Notes: generated by a model from the letters alone, not told the origin. DNA of 64,000 nucleotides from Bradymonas sp963697525 (GCA_963697525.1 OY969087.1:930001-994000); one strand, 5' to 3'. Positions 16,263-25,888 are shown, counted from the first letter of the stretch. Numbers and translations: made by a program.

Positions 16263-16279
16263 TTGAAAACGATTTTCAA
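16263..16279. promoter_or_regulatory. Fur-type operator 2
   Basis: This is a second exact copy of TTGAAAACGATTTTCAA, followed like the first by AAATC. It is 22 bp before the ATG of the porin, so it overlaps the likely transcription start region. Two boxes in tandem suggest cooperative Fur binding and repression of the porin, imelysin and di-heme genes when iron is plentiful. Confidence 0.75.
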
Positions 16280-16301
16280 AATCGACACGGCTCCGGCAAA
16301 A

Positions 16302-17640
16302 ATGAAGTATCGCCTCCCAGCATTCGCCATCATCGCGTTCGTCGCGCTGCTCATCGGTTCTGCTCCCACCCGTGCGTTCGCCGACGACGACGAGCACGAC
16401 GACGTGGTCGAAAATGATAGCCCGTGGAAGCTCGATTCTCGAGGGCTACGGCGACCTGCACTTTGCGTGGATGGACTACGGGCCCGACGGGACCCGCCAG
16501 GGTGGCGCGCGCGACGACTCGCGGCTGACCTTCGACCAGACTCGCTTTACGCTCGAGCTCGAGGCCGAATTTCCCTACGACGTCGAGTTCGCCGGCGAGC
16601 TCGAGTTCGAGCACGGGGGCACCGGCGCGGCCACCGACCTGGAGTACGAGGAGGCCGGCGAGTTCGAGAACGAGGTCGAGCAGGGCGGCGAGGCCTTCGT
16701 CGAGGAGTTGTGGCTGGGCAAGGAGTTCGCCGACGGGGCCGTGCGGGTACGCGCCGGGCGGTTTTACGTGGCCGTGGGCCTGCTCTCCGAGCTGTACAAG
16801 CCCACCCAGTATCTGGCGGCCACCCGCCCGGAGTCCGAGCAGGTGGTCATCCCCGGCCTGTGGAATGAGATGGGCGCCGACGTGCGCGCCCGGCTGGGCA
16901 TCCTCGAGCTGACCGGCCAGGTGGTCAACGGGCTGGACTCGACCGGGTTCAGCTCGCAGTTCTGGGTGGCCTCGGGCCACCAGGGCCGCTTCGAGGTCAT
17001 GCGCGCCAGCGACCTCGCCGGGGTGATCCGCGCCGACCTGCGCCCCCTCCACGGATTGAAGTTCGGGCTCTCATCGTATTACGGCGGCACCACCCGCAAC
17101 CGGCCCAAACCGGACATGGCCCTCAAATGTGCCGGCAGCGACGGCGCTGACCCGCGCGAAGTGGCCCCTTGCGGCTATGTGAGCGCGCCGCTCTTCCTGG
17201 TCGACGCCCACCTGAAGCTCGACCTCGAGCCGGTGCGCGCTCGGGCCATGGCGATGTGGGGGCATCTGGCCAACGCCGACCTCATCTCCCAGAAGAACCG
17301 CAACCTGTCCAACCAGCTCCACGTGCTTCGAAGCGACGTCGCCGAGCAGGCCGTCGCCAGTTGGGCGGAGGTGGGCGTGAACGTCGCGCGCGTCGTCGGG
17401 CTGGGCCCACAGCACCGCCTCGAGCCCCACGTGCGCGTCGAATACTACGACACCATGTTCGCCACGCGCGACTCGCTCTTCGACAACCCCCGTTTCGAAA
17501 AATACCTGCTCACCGGCGGGCTGGGCTACACGCTCGAGGACAGCGTGACGGCCAAGCTCGACTGGACCCATCGCTGGTTCGGCTCGTCCGACCTCAACAG
17601 CGAGAACCTCGTGCAATTCGCCCTTGGCTTTGTCTACTGA
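16302..17640 (+). CDS. Outer-membrane beta-barrel porin (frameshifted near 16437)
   Basis: The first gene of the apparent iron operon. Residues 1-27 from ATG 16302 are a signal peptide (MKYRLPAFAIIAFVALLIGS, then PTRAFA), and the mature part continues DDDEHDD...SPWKLDS. The body, from LEGYGDLHFAWMDYG to the C-terminal QFALGFVY, is in the next frame: removing one T at 16436-16437 gives WKLDLEGYGDLHF without a break. The body is rich in alternating aromatic and acidic strands and ends in an aromatic residue as outer-membrane barrels do. It fits the porin family found beside imelysin genes. The extra base could be a sequencing error or a true inactivating mutation. Without the shift the product would be 445 residues. 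Confidence 0.7.
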
Positions 17641-17673
17641 CTCGACTGCGCTGACACTAATGGAGAAGACCCC

Positions 17674-18759
17674 ATGAATCGACTCATCACACTGAACTTG
17701 CTGGGGATCATCGTGGCGATCGCCCTGCTGGCGGGCTGCGGTGATAGCGGCGGGCAGACCGTCGACAGCCGGGCCTTCGCCGACCAGAGCGTCGTCGTCG
17801 ACTTCGCCGACCAGGTGATCATCCCCACCTATGACCTGCTCGACCAGCGCGCCCAGGATTTGAAGGCCGCCTCGGCGACGTTGGCCAACGAGCCCAGCCA
17901 GGCCAACCTGCAGGCTGCGCGCCAGGCGTGGGTGGCCATGCGCGTGCCCTGGGAGCAGAGCGAGGCGATGCTCTTCGGCCCGGTGGACGCCAACGGCTAC
18001 GACCCGGCCCTGGACTCCTGGCCGGTCAACCGCACCGACCTCGACGCCGTGCTCGCCGGGGACCACACCCTCGATCAGGCATATGTCCGAAGCCTCGATC
18101 CCAGCCTCAAGGGGTTCCACACCGCCGAATACCTGCTCTTCGGCGCCAGCAACGACAAGAACCTGGACGCGTTCACCGACCGCGAGCTCGCCTACCTGAA
18201 AGCGACCACCGCCGAGATGGCGCGCATCGCCGGCCTGCTCGCGTCGAGCTGGACCGACGGCGCCCAGCCCTACCGCGATGTCTTCGCCACCGCCGGCGAG
18301 GCCGGCAACACCATCTATCCGTCGGTGACCGCCGCCGGCCAGCAGATCACCCAGGGCATCATCGACATCCTCGGCGAGGTCGCCAACAGCAAGATGGGCG
18401 GGCCCTACCAGTCGCGCGACACCACCCAGGTCGAGAGTCAGTTCAGCTACAATTCGTTGAACGACTTCGCCAACAACGTCACCAGCGCCAAAAACGCCTA
18501 CCTGGGACAGATGAGCGCCGCGGGCACGTCCGGCAAGGGGCTGGCCGACTTCGTCGCCGCCCGCGATCCCCAGCTCGACCAGCGGGTGCGCGACGAGCTC
18601 GACGCCGCCATCGCCGCCATCGCCGCCGTGCCTCGCCCGTTCCGCGACGCCATCACCGACGACGCCGCGCGCCCCAAAGTCGAGGCGGCGATCGACGCGG
18701 TCACCAAGGTCGAGGAGACCTTCGAGGACGACGTCAAGCCGCTGGTGCTGGGACAATAA
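17674..18759 (+). CDS. Imelysin-family iron-regulated lipoprotein (IrpA/EfeO-like)
   Basis: A 361-residue lipoprotein with signal peptide and lipobox LAGC (C23 region). The imelysin signature GxHxxE is present as GFHTAEYLLFG (G147, H149, E152), in a two four-helix-bundle fold. Imelysin or IrpA proteins are periplasmic or outer-membrane factors that are induced by iron limitation and needed for iron uptake. The ATG at 17674 has GGAG about ten bases upstream and follows the porin stop by 33 bases. The next gene follows after 40 bases. It thus forms the second gene of a Fur-type operon whose members all have export signals. Confidence 0.93.
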   Translation: MNRLITLNLLGIIVAIALLAGCGDSGGQTVDSRAFADQSVVVDFADQVIIPTYDLLDQRAQDLKAASATLANEPSQANLQAARQAWVAMRVPWEQSEAMLFGPVDANGYDPALDSWPVNRTDLDAVLAGDHTLDQAYVRSLDPSLKGFHTAEYLLFGASNDKNLDAFTDRELAYLKATTAEMARIAGLLASSWTDGAQPYRDVFATAGEAGNTIYPSVTAAGQQITQGIIDILGEVANSKMGGPYQSRDTTQVESQFSYNSLNDFANNVTSAKNAYLGQMSAAGTSGKGLADFVAARDPQLDQRVRDELDAAIAAIAAVPRPFRDAITDDAARPKVEAAIDAVTKVEETFEDDVKPLVLGQ

Positions 18760-18799
18760 CCGACCATTGGAGCGACGCCCCCTGGCGTCGAGACGAGCC

Positions 18800-20158
18800 A
18801 TGACTAGATCGATTGCTACCTATTTGCTCGCGACCTTGGCCTGCGTCGGCGTCGGCTGTGGTGAGACCGCGACGCAGACCACCAACCACGCCCAGGCGCT
18901 CTCGGGCGGGGACACCACCGTCTTCGACACGACGAGCTTCGCCTATATGCTGCCGGCGCCGGGGCTGACCGACGCCCAGAAGGCCCAACATACCGACGGC
19001 GATGCTGCCTTCGCCGCCGAGTTTGTGACCCCGCCCGCGCAGGTCAACGCCGGGCTGGGCCCGCAGTTCAACAACAACGGGTGCAACTCCTGCCATATCC
19101 GCAACGGCCGGGGCATGCCCCGCGTGGGCGCCGACGGCCTGCGCTCCCAGCTTCTGGTGCGCGTGAGCCTGCCCGCCGACGCCGGCGAGCCCGATGTGCC
19201 CGGCGGGCCGGTGCCCGTCCCCGGCGTGGGACGCCAATTGCAGGACCACGCCGTATTCGGCGAGGAGCCCGAAGCCCACGTCGAGCTGACCTGGCAGGAG
19301 GTCGCCGGCCACTACGCCGACGGCACCGCGTACTCGCTTCGACGCCCGAACGTCGCCATCACGCTCGCCGACGGCGCGTCCCTGCCCGACAACGCGCTGA
19401 CCTCCCTTCGCCAGCCGCCGCCGGTCTTCGGATTGGGCCTGCTCGAGGCCGTCCCCGACGCCGACATCGCCGCGCTGGCCGACCCCGACGACGCCGATGG
19501 CGACGGCATCTCCGGCAAGATCAACCACGTGTGGAGCGTGACCGCGCAGCAGGCCGTGGTGGGGCGTTTCGGGCATAAGGCCAACCAGCCCAGCCTCGTG
19601 CAGCAGAGCGCAGGCGCCTATTTTGGCGACATGGGCGTGACCAACCCGCTGATGCCCGACGCCGACGGCAGCACCGAGATCGACCAGGCCACGCTCGACG
19701 CCGCCGCGTTCTATGCGCAGACGTTGGGTGTGCCCGCGCGGCGCGACCTGGACGATCCCGCGGTCCAGCGCGGCCAGAAGATCTTCGCCCAGATCGGCTG
19801 CGCCGACTGCCACACGCCCACGTTGCACACCGGCGATAGTCCCGTGGCCGCGCTGGCCCACCAGACGATCCACCCGTACACCGACCTGCTCGTCCATGAC
19901 ATGGGCGACGGGCTGGCCGACGGCCGGCCGGACTTCCAGGCAAACGGCAACGAGTGGCGCACGGCACCGTTGTGGGGCGTGGGGCTGGCGCAGACGGTGC
20001 TGCCGGGCGTGGGCTACCTGCACGACGGCCGGGCGCGCACGCTGGCGGAGGCGATCTTGTGGCACGGTGGGGAGGCGAAGGCGGCGCGCGATGCGTTCAA
20101 GAACCGCCTCTCGGCAGCCAAGCGTTCGGATTTGTTGGCGTTTTTGCGCTCGTTGTAG
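18800..20158 (+). CDS. DUF1111 di-heme protein (putative thiol oxidoreductase / di-haem peroxidase-like)
   Basis: From ATG 18800 the product has 452 residues with a signal peptide (CVGVGC gives only a weak lipobox). Two haem-binding CxxCH motifs are present: CNSCH at about C95-H99 (NNGCNSCHIRNGRG) and CADCH at about C334-H338 (IGCADCHTPTL). This is the DUF1111 / di-haem oxidoreductase family, which is regularly found beside imelysin genes in iron-regulated clusters. It is likely periplasmic, moving electrons to change the oxidation state of iron during uptake; that role is inferred from context. The in-frame TTG at 18767 is rejected. A 212-bp palindromic element lies right after it. Confidence 0.92.
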   Translation: MTRSIATYLLATLACVGVGCGETATQTTNHAQALSGGDTTVFDTTSFAYMLPAPGLTDAQKAQHTDGDAAFAAEFVTPPAQVNAGLGPQFNNNGCNSCHIRNGRGMPRVGADGLRSQLLVRVSLPADAGEPDVPGGPVPVPGVGRQLQDHAVFGEEPEAHVELTWQEVAGHYADGTAYSLRRPNVAITLADGASLPDNALTSLRQPPPVFGLGLLEAVPDADIAALADPDDADGDGISGKINHVWSVTAQQAVVGRFGHKANQPSLVQQSAGAYFGDMGVTNPLMPDADGSTEIDQATLDAAAFYAQTLGVPARRDLDDPAVQRGQKIFAQIGCADCHTPTLHTGDSPVAALAHQTIHPYTDLLVHDMGDGLADGRPDFQANGNEWRTAPLWGVGLAQTVLPGVGYLHDGRARTLAEAILWHGGEAKAARDAFKNRLSAAKRSDLLAFLRSL

Positions 20159-20169
20159 GTCTGAGGGAG

Positions 20170-20381
20170 GTGGTTGGTTGTTGGGGACCCCCATCGCCTC
20201 GCGCTGTGACTGTGCGCGAGGCACTTCCCCGGGGGGAAGAAGCTTCTTCGTATTTGCTACGTGGTTGGTTTTCAACGTGAACCAGAAGCGGCGCAAACAC
20301 GATGGGGCTGCTCACCCCTGGGGGAGCTACCGAGCGCGCTGTCTTGCGCGAGGTTGAGGGGGGTCCCCAACAACCAACCAC
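20170..20381. repeat. 212-bp palindromic element with 22-bp perfect terminal inverted repeats (family D)
   Basis: The left end (20170-20191, GTGGTTGGTTGTTGGGGACC then CC) is the exact inverse complement of the right end (20360-20381). Inside, CCTCGCGC near 20196 pairs with GCGCGAGG near 20214, and a similar pair lies near the right end, so the whole unit is roughly palindromic about a centre near 20272. It occupies nearly all of the 244-bp gap between two convergent genes. It resembles a MITE-like insertion; no transposase is present and I found no clear second copy here. Confidence 0.85.
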
Positions 20382-20402
20382 GCTGCTTCTTCAGACCAAA
20401 AC

Positions 20403-22376
20403 TTAGCCGAGCTTCTTCTTCATCACGTTGATCAACCCGCCTTCCAAGATCATGTCGACCTGCCTGTCCGACAGCGTGTGGGTGGCCGTAAATCGCGTGC
20501 CCTTGCTGACATTTTCGACCTCGATCTCGCACCCGTCTCCAAGCTGGTCGCGCACCTTGGAGATCTGCAGCTTGTCGCCCTGATCGAGCCCGTCGTAATC
20601 CGCGTCGCTTGTGAATTGGAGGGGGAGCACGCCGAAGTTGGCCAGGTTCTGCCAGTGGATGCGCGCGTAGGACTTGGCGATGACGAAGCGCAGCCCCAGG
20701 AAGCGCGGCGCCAGGGCAGCGTGCTCGCGGCTGGAGCCCTGGCCGTAATTGTGCCCGCCGATGACGCTGTGGCCGTCGGCGGCGTCGTCTTCGTCGCGGT
20801 AGTGCAGCGCCCGGTCGTGATACTCCGGGTCGACGACGTCGAAGGCGAAGCGGCTGATCGCCGGGATATTGCTGCGAAATGGCAGCACCTCGGCGCCGGC
20901 GCGCAAGATCTCGTCGGTGGAGATGTCGTCGCCGACCTTCAGGCCCACCGGCGCACAGAGCGTGTCGGGCAACGCCTCGAAGTTGGGGATCGTCGAGATA
21001 TTGGGGCCCTTTTCGAGCTCGACTTTTTCGGCCTCGTCTTCGGGCAGCGGCGGGTCGAGCATCTCCTGGTCGATGATGATGTCGTCGGGTTCGCTCAACC
21101 GGGGATAGTCCATGTCGAGGTCGCGCGGGTCGGTGATCTCGCCGCGCAGCGCCGAGGCAACGGCGGTCTCCGGGCTGACCAGGTAGACCTGATCGTCCTC
21201 GGTGCCCGAGCGATGGGGGAAGTTTCTGGGCACGGTGCGCAGGCTGATCTTGTCCTTGGCGGGCGCCTGGCCCATGCCGATGCAGCCGTTGCAGCCGGCC
21301 TGGTGGATGCGCGCGCCCGACTGGATGAGGCTCAGCAGGTGACCGTCGCGGGCGAGGTTCTCCAAGATCTGGCGCGACGTGGGGTTGACGTCCAGCGAGA
21401 CGGCGTCAGGGACGCGCTGGCCGCGGTCGAGGTGGGCCTGCACGACCTCGGCGACCAAGGCGAAGTCGCGCCAGCCGGGGTTGGCCGACGAACCCACGTA
21501 GGCCTGGTAGATGGGCCGGCCGGCGACCTCGCGCACGGGCACGACCTTGCCGGGGCTCGAGGGCAAGGCGCACAGCGGCTCGAGCTCGCTCAGGTCGATC
21601 GTGTCGTGGACGTCGTAGTCGGCGTCGGCGTCGGCGACGAGCTCGGTCCAATCGTCCTCTCGGCCCTGGCGGCGCAGGAAGTGACGCACCTCCTCGTCGG
21701 AGGGAAAGACCGTCGACGTCGCCCCCAACTCGGTGCCCATATTGGCGATGACGTGGCGGTCCATCGCCGACAGGCATTTCAAACCCGGCCCGTAGTACTC
21801 GATGACGCGGCCCTTGCCGCCGGAGACGCCGTGGCGGCGAAGCATCTCCAGGATGACGTCCTTGGCGCTGACCCAATCGGGCAGCTCGCCGTCGAGGCGC
21901 ACGCCCCAGACCTCGGGCATCTTGATGCGCAGCGGCTGGCCGGCCATGGCCAGGGCGACCTCCAGGCCACCCGAGCCGATGGCGAGCATGCCGACCGCCC
22001 CGGCGGCCGGGGTGTGGCTGTCCGAGCCGGCCATGGTCTTGCCGGGCTTGCCGAAGCGCTCCTGGTGGACCGGATGGCTGACCCCGTTGCCCGGCCGGCT
22101 AAACCAGACGCCCCATTTCTTGCACGCGCTGCGCAAAAACAGGTGGTCGTCGGGGTTCTTGTTGTCTTCCTGGATGAGGTTGTGGTCGACGTATTGGACG
22201 GACAGCTCCGTTTTGACGCGGTCCAGCCCCATCGCCTCCAGCTCGAGCATGACCAGCGTGCCGGTGGCGTCCTGGGTGAGCGTCTGGTCGATCTTCAGCC
22301 CGATCTCCTCGCCGGGGGTCATCTGACCGTCGATCAGGTGCGATGAGATGAGTTTTTGCGCGACATTTTGGCCCAT
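20403..22376 (-). CDS. acn: Aconitate hydratase (short, Aquifex-type)
   Basis: A 657-residue [4Fe-4S] aconitase interconverting citrate and isocitrate in the TCA cycle. Seen motifs are MAGSDSHTPAAGAVGMLAIG (substrate loop), the cluster ligands in IHQAGCNGCIGMGQAP, and the swivelling domain with IGGHNYGQGSSREHAALAPR near residue 540. It is shorter than the ~890-residue AcnA and ~860-residue AcnB types and matches the ~640-residue class first noted in Aquifex. The linker after residue 420 is acidic. It is transcribed alone; a family C palindrome lies upstream (22457-22692) and a family D palindrome downstream. Confidence 0.94.
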   Translation of the reverse strand: MGQNVAQKLISSHLIDGQMTPGEEIGLKIDQTLTQDATGTLVMLELEAMGLDRVKTELSVQYVDHNLIQEDNKNPDDHLFLRSACKKWGVWFSRPGNGVSHPVHQERFGKPGKTMAGSDSHTPAAGAVGMLAIGSGGLEVALAMAGQPLRIKMPEVWGVRLDGELPDWVSAKDVILEMLRRHGVSGGKGRVIEYYGPGLKCLSAMDRHVIANMGTELGATSTVFPSDEEVRHFLRRQGREDDWTELVADADADYDVHDTIDLSELEPLCALPSSPGKVVPVREVAGRPIYQAYVGSSANPGWRDFALVAEVVQAHLDRGQRVPDAVSLDVNPTSRQILENLARDGHLLSLIQSGARIHQAGCNGCIGMGQAPAKDKISLRTVPRNFPHRSGTEDDQVYLVSPETAVASALRGEITDPRDLDMDYPRLSEPDDIIIDQEMLDPPLPEDEAEKVELEKGPNISTIPNFEALPDTLCAPVGLKVGDDISTDEILRAGAEVLPFRSNIPAISRFAFDVVDPEYHDRALHYRDEDDAADGHSVIGGHNYGQGSSREHAALAPRFLGLRFVIAKSYARIHWQNLANFGVLPLQFTSDADYDGLDQGDKLQISKVRDQLGDGCEIEVENVSKGTRFTATHTLSDRQVDMILEGGLINVMKKKLG

Positions 22377-22456
22377 GATCTTGCTCCGCGAGAGTGCACT
22401 CTTCGGGAAGCTTCGATCGATTGGGAAGATGTCAATGTGGAGGACGCGCGGTGTGG

Positions 22457-22692
22457 GTTGTTCGCACGTGGTCTGGAGGTAGGCATTCGGCTACGCCTCA
22501 TGCCAACCACCAGCTAGAGAGGCCTCGCGGAAAGCGCTCGGCGCGCTACGTCTGCGACTCCGCTTCAACGGCACGATTCGAGCGCTACTCGAGGCGCCAG
22601 AGCGCCGCGCCGCGCGTCGTTTGCGCGGCCTCTTTAGGTGCGGGTTGCACGAGGCGTCGTTCGCCGAGTGCTACCTTCACGGGTCGACAAAC
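22457..22692. repeat. Palindromic intergenic element, family C, copy 2
   Basis: About 236 bp, the same size and layout as the copy at 7211-7449. The right end reads CTACCTTCACGGGTCGACAAAC and the GCGGCCTCTTTAGGTGCGGG shoulder near 22626 pairs with AGAGAGGCC near 22515. The central CTCCGCTTCAACGGCACGA matches the CTCCGCTTGAACGGCACGA of copy 1. The two copies differ at many positions but in ways that keep the ends and shoulders. It fills the gap between the aconitase start and the DsbD stop. Confidence 0.82.
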
Positions 22693-22714
22693 TATCACCG
22701 AACCACGTCGTCCA

Positions 22715-25060
22715 TCATCGCCCATTCAACGCGTCGAGCACGATCTGGGTGGTCAGGACCTCGGGCAGAAGCTGGGGCTTGTGCGGGTGGTCGGGGTGGT
22801 AGACCAGGTACATGGGCACGCCGCCGCGGCCGAAGGCGGCGAGTTTTTTGCGGATGCGCTCGTCGGGGTTGGTCCAGTCGCCCTTGAGGGTGGCGACGTT
22901 GCCCTTGCGGAAGGCGTCCTCGACGGCGTCGGAGTACAGCACGGTGCGCTCGTTGACCTTGCAACTGATGCACCAGTCGGCGCCGAAGTCGACGAAGACG
23001 GTGCGGCCCTTGGCGAGCTGGCGTTGGACGGCGGCGTCGCTCCACGGCTTCCACTGGATCTCGCCGCCGGCGGCCTCGGCGCTGCTGTGTTGGTGCGCCG
23101 GCGCGAGCTCGAGCACACGCCAGCCCACGCCGGTGACTACGGCCGCGGCCAGAAGCGTCAGGCCCCACTTTTTGACGCCCTCGAAGCGGTATTGGATCTT
23201 GCCGAAGAACCAGGCTGCCAGGGCCAGCGCGCCCAAAAAGATGAGCGTCTGGACGATGCCGGCGACGCCGGTCATCTGACCCAGAATCCAGAACAGCCAG
23301 ATGGCCGTGCCCAACAGCGCAAAGCCCAACACTTCCTTGAGCAGACTCATCCAGGCGCCGGGCTTGGGCAACACCTTCGCCCAGCCGGGCGACAGGGACA
23401 GCACCACGAACGGCGCGGCCAGCCCGAGGCCGAGGGTGGCGAAGATGGCGAAGATGGTGACGGCGTTGCTCGTCAGCGCGAAGCCCACCGCCGTGCCCAG
23501 AAACGGCGCCGAGCACGGCGTGGCCAGGATGACCGCGAGGACGCCCTCGCCGAAGCTTCGGCGCATGCCGGTGGCCTGGCGGGTCTTGTTGGCGAGCTCG
23601 TTGGGGGCCACGCTCAGCTCGAAGACCCCGAAGAGGTTGAGCGCAAACAGCACCACGATGGCGGCGAGCGCGACGATGAAGCCGGGCTCCTGGAATTGGA
23701 ACCCCCAGCCCACGTGGGTGCCGGCGGCGCGAAGCCCCACCACCACCGCCGCCAGGGAGACCAGCGAGCCGACGATGCCGGCGGTGTAGGCCAACCCGTG
23801 CGACAGGATGCCCGCTTTGGTCTCGTGGACGACCTGGGCGAAGGAGCTGACCTTGATGGCGAGCACCGGAAAGACACACGGCATCAGGTTGAGGACCATG
23901 CCGCCCAAAAAGGCCAACAGCAGCGCCTTCCACAGGGACATGGACTCGCCGGCGGGTTTCTTGGCGGGCGTGTCATCGACCTGCTTGGCCGCGGCGGCGG
24001 CCTTGGCGTCGCTCTTTTTGGCCGCGCTGTCGGCCGCGGCCGGGGCGGCGCGCAGCAGCGGACTCTTCACGGCGGCTACCTGCGCCCCTTTGGGAGCGCG
24101 GGGAAACGGCTGGTCGACCAGCAGCGACTCCATGCTACCGCTGGCGCTCTCGAGGTGGATCACCCCCGAGAGACGCTCGTCTTGGCGCGGTTTTTGACCC
24201 GTCGCCTCACCGACGAGGTCGAGGATCTGGCCGCGGTCGACGCCGGGATAGGCACGCACGTCGACCACGTGGACCTTGGCCTGGGCGGTGCGATCGGGGA
24301 TGAAGGCGTATTTCTTGACGTCATAGGCGACAGTGAAGCCGTCGCAGTCTTTCGCGAGCGACAACGCACAATAGTCGAGGGCGATGGCCGCGCGAAACTT
24401 GTCGCCGGGGCGTATCGACTTTTGCGAATAGACCGTCTTCACGCCCACGCCGAGCTGACGGGCGGTGCGCGGTACCTCGAGGGCGGCGGCGTCGAAGAGT
24501 TTTCGGATCTTGTCGGACGCCGGCTGTGTGCTCGCCGCGATGGGGATGGAGCGCGTCAGCGTGGCGTTGCCCGGAATGCAGCTCTTTTTGCAGGCCAGGT
24601 AGTCGACCTTGGCGCTCAGCGCGAGTTCGCCGTGCGCGTCGGGAGCGACGGTCGCGTCGGTGAAAAAGAGCACCTGATCGGCGTAGCCGAAGGTGTCGGT
24701 GGTCCCGCCGTTGTCCTTGAAGACGCTGGGCGCCGGCCACTGCAGCGCCCCGAAGGTGGCCTGCTTGCTGGCGAACGAGGTGTCGGTCGACAGGCCGGCC
24801 TCACCGGTGTTTCGCCAGTAGATATGCCAGCCGGGATCGAGGGTGTACAAAACCCCCACGCGCACCTTCTGGCCGGGCTTGACCCGGGCGGCTTCGACCA
24901 GAAGGCGCGTCTCCACGCGCGCCTGGTCGCCGTCCATCGCGCCCTGGGCGAAGGCGGTTTTGGGCACGTCGGGCGTGGTCGGCTCGGCGAACGCGGTCGC
25001 CGCGGTTAGGCTCAGCAGAACGCCAAGCAGAAGGCTGACAATGTGGCGTGGGTGGATCAT
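22715..25060 (-). CDS. DsbD-family thiol:disulfide interchange protein
   Basis: A 781-residue inner-membrane protein that carries reducing power from cytoplasmic thioredoxin to periplasmic thiols. It has a signal peptide, an N-terminal DsbD-alpha/ScsB-like domain with YLACKKSCIPG (two cysteines near 140), an Ala/Lys-rich linker near 315-345, the membrane domain with paired cysteines in NLMPCVFPVLAIKV and ATPCSAPFLGTAVG, and a C-terminal thioredoxin domain with FGADWCISCKVNE. All three redox pairs are therefore present. I start at the ATG 25058-25060, where the signal peptide begins. It follows rph by 25 bases and is likely co-transcribed with it. Confidence 0.92.
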   Translation of the reverse strand: MIHPRHIVSLLLGVLLSLTAATAFAEPTTPDVPKTAFAQGAMDGDQARVETRLLVEAARVKPGQKVRVGVLYTLDPGWHIYWRNTGEAGLSTDTSFASKQATFGALQWPAPSVFKDNGGTTDTFGYADQVLFFTDATVAPDAHGELALSAKVDYLACKKSCIPGNATLTRSIPIAASTQPASDKIRKLFDAAALEVPRTARQLGVGVKTVYSQKSIRPGDKFRAAIALDYCALSLAKDCDGFTVAYDVKKYAFIPDRTAQAKVHVVDVRAYPGVDRGQILDLVGEATGQKPRQDERLSGVIHLESASGSMESLLVDQPFPRAPKGAQVAAVKSPLLRAAPAAADSAAKKSDAKAAAAAKQVDDTPAKKPAGESMSLWKALLLAFLGGMVLNLMPCVFPVLAIKVSSFAQVVHETKAGILSHGLAYTAGIVGSLVSLAAVVVGLRAAGTHVGWGFQFQEPGFIVALAAIVVLFALNLFGVFELSVAPNELANKTRQATGMRRSFGEGVLAVILATPCSAPFLGTAVGFALTSNAVTIFAIFATLGLGLAAPFVVLSLSPGWAKVLPKPGAWMSLLKEVLGFALLGTAIWLFWILGQMTGVAGIVQTLIFLGALALAAWFFGKIQYRFEGVKKWGLTLLAAAVVTGVGWRVLELAPAHQHSSAEAAGGEIQWKPWSDAAVQRQLAKGRTVFVDFGADWCISCKVNERTVLYSDAVEDAFRKGNVATLKGDWTNPDERIRKKLAAFGRGGVPMYLVYHPDHPHKPQLLPEVLTTQIVLDALNGR

Positions 25061-25085
25061 GGCAGTACTTAAAGTGGTAATCCCC

Positions 25086-25835
25086 TCAGCCAAACAACCC
25101 AGCATACATCGGATCTTCCGGAAGCGCGGCTTTCTGCGCTGCGGACAGCTCGTCGATGCCCTTTTTGGCCAGGCTCAGCAAGGTCAACAGCTCGTCGTGC
25201 GAGTAGGTCGACTCCTCGCCGGTGCCCTGGATCTCGACGAATTGGCCGGCGCCGGTCATCACGATATTCATGTCGACGTCAGCCTTGCTGTCCTCCTCGT
25301 AGGGCAGATCGAGCAGGGTCTGGCCGTCGACCACGCCGCAGGAGATCGCCGCCAGGCTGTGGCGAAGGGGCATCTCGGCGATGGCGCCGCGCTCGACCAG
25401 CCGCCCGCAGGCCAGCGCCAGGGCGACGAATGCCCCGGTGATCGACGCCGTGCGCGTGCCGCCGTCGGCCTGCAGCACGTCGCAGTCCAGCCAGATGGTG
25501 TGGTCGACGAGCTTTTCCAGGTCGCACACCGCCCGCAGGCTGCGCCCGATGAGGCGCTGGATCTCCTTGGTGCGCCCGCCCACGCTGCGGCGCTCGCGGC
25601 GAAAGCGCGGGGCCGTCGAGCCCGGCAGCAGCGCGTACTCGGCGGTCACCCATCCCTTGGGCGGCTCGGCGTTCTCCAGCCAGCGCGGCACCCGGTCGTC
25701 GACGCTGGCGGTGCACATCACCCGGGTCTTGCCCATGGTGATGAGCACCGACGCCTCGGGCACCTCGGTGAAGTCGGTCTGGATGGTTACGGGGCGGATC
25801 TCGTCGTGGTCACGGCCGTCGAAGCGGTCTCCCAT
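25086..25835 (-). CDS. rph: Ribonuclease PH
   Basis: A 249-residue phosphorolytic 3'-5' exonuclease that trims tRNA precursors. It has the RNase PH core: RPVTIQTDFTEVPEASVLITMGKTRVMC, PGSTAPRFRRERRSVGGRTKEIQRLIGRSLRA (substrate-binding arginines) and CDVLQADGGTRTASITGAFVAL (phosphate-binding and catalytic). The ATG at 25833-25835 is chosen because homology begins at MGDRFDGRDHDEIR; the 31 extra codons upstream overlap a promoter or terminator region. It is separated from the amidase by an intrinsic terminator. Confidence 0.96.
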   Translation of the reverse strand: MGDRFDGRDHDEIRPVTIQTDFTEVPEASVLITMGKTRVMCTASVDDRVPRWLENAEPPKGWVTAEYALLPGSTAPRFRRERRSVGGRTKEIQRLIGRSLRAVCDLEKLVDHTIWLDCDVLQADGGTRTASITGAFVALALACGRLVERGAIAEMPLRHSLAAISCGVVDGQTLLDLPYEEDSKADVDMNIVMTGAGQFVEIQGTGEESTYSHDELLTLLSLAKKGIDELSAAQKAALPEDPMYAGLFG

Positions 25836-25888
25836 GGGGGCTCCAATTGGGTAATGTCGTGGCAATATAAGGCGGCTCCAAAAAGCAA

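Noticed and set aside
16263..16265. TTG start for the porin at 16263
   Set aside because: It lies inside the second Fur-type palindrome and would precede the signal peptide with 13 non-hydrophobic residues.
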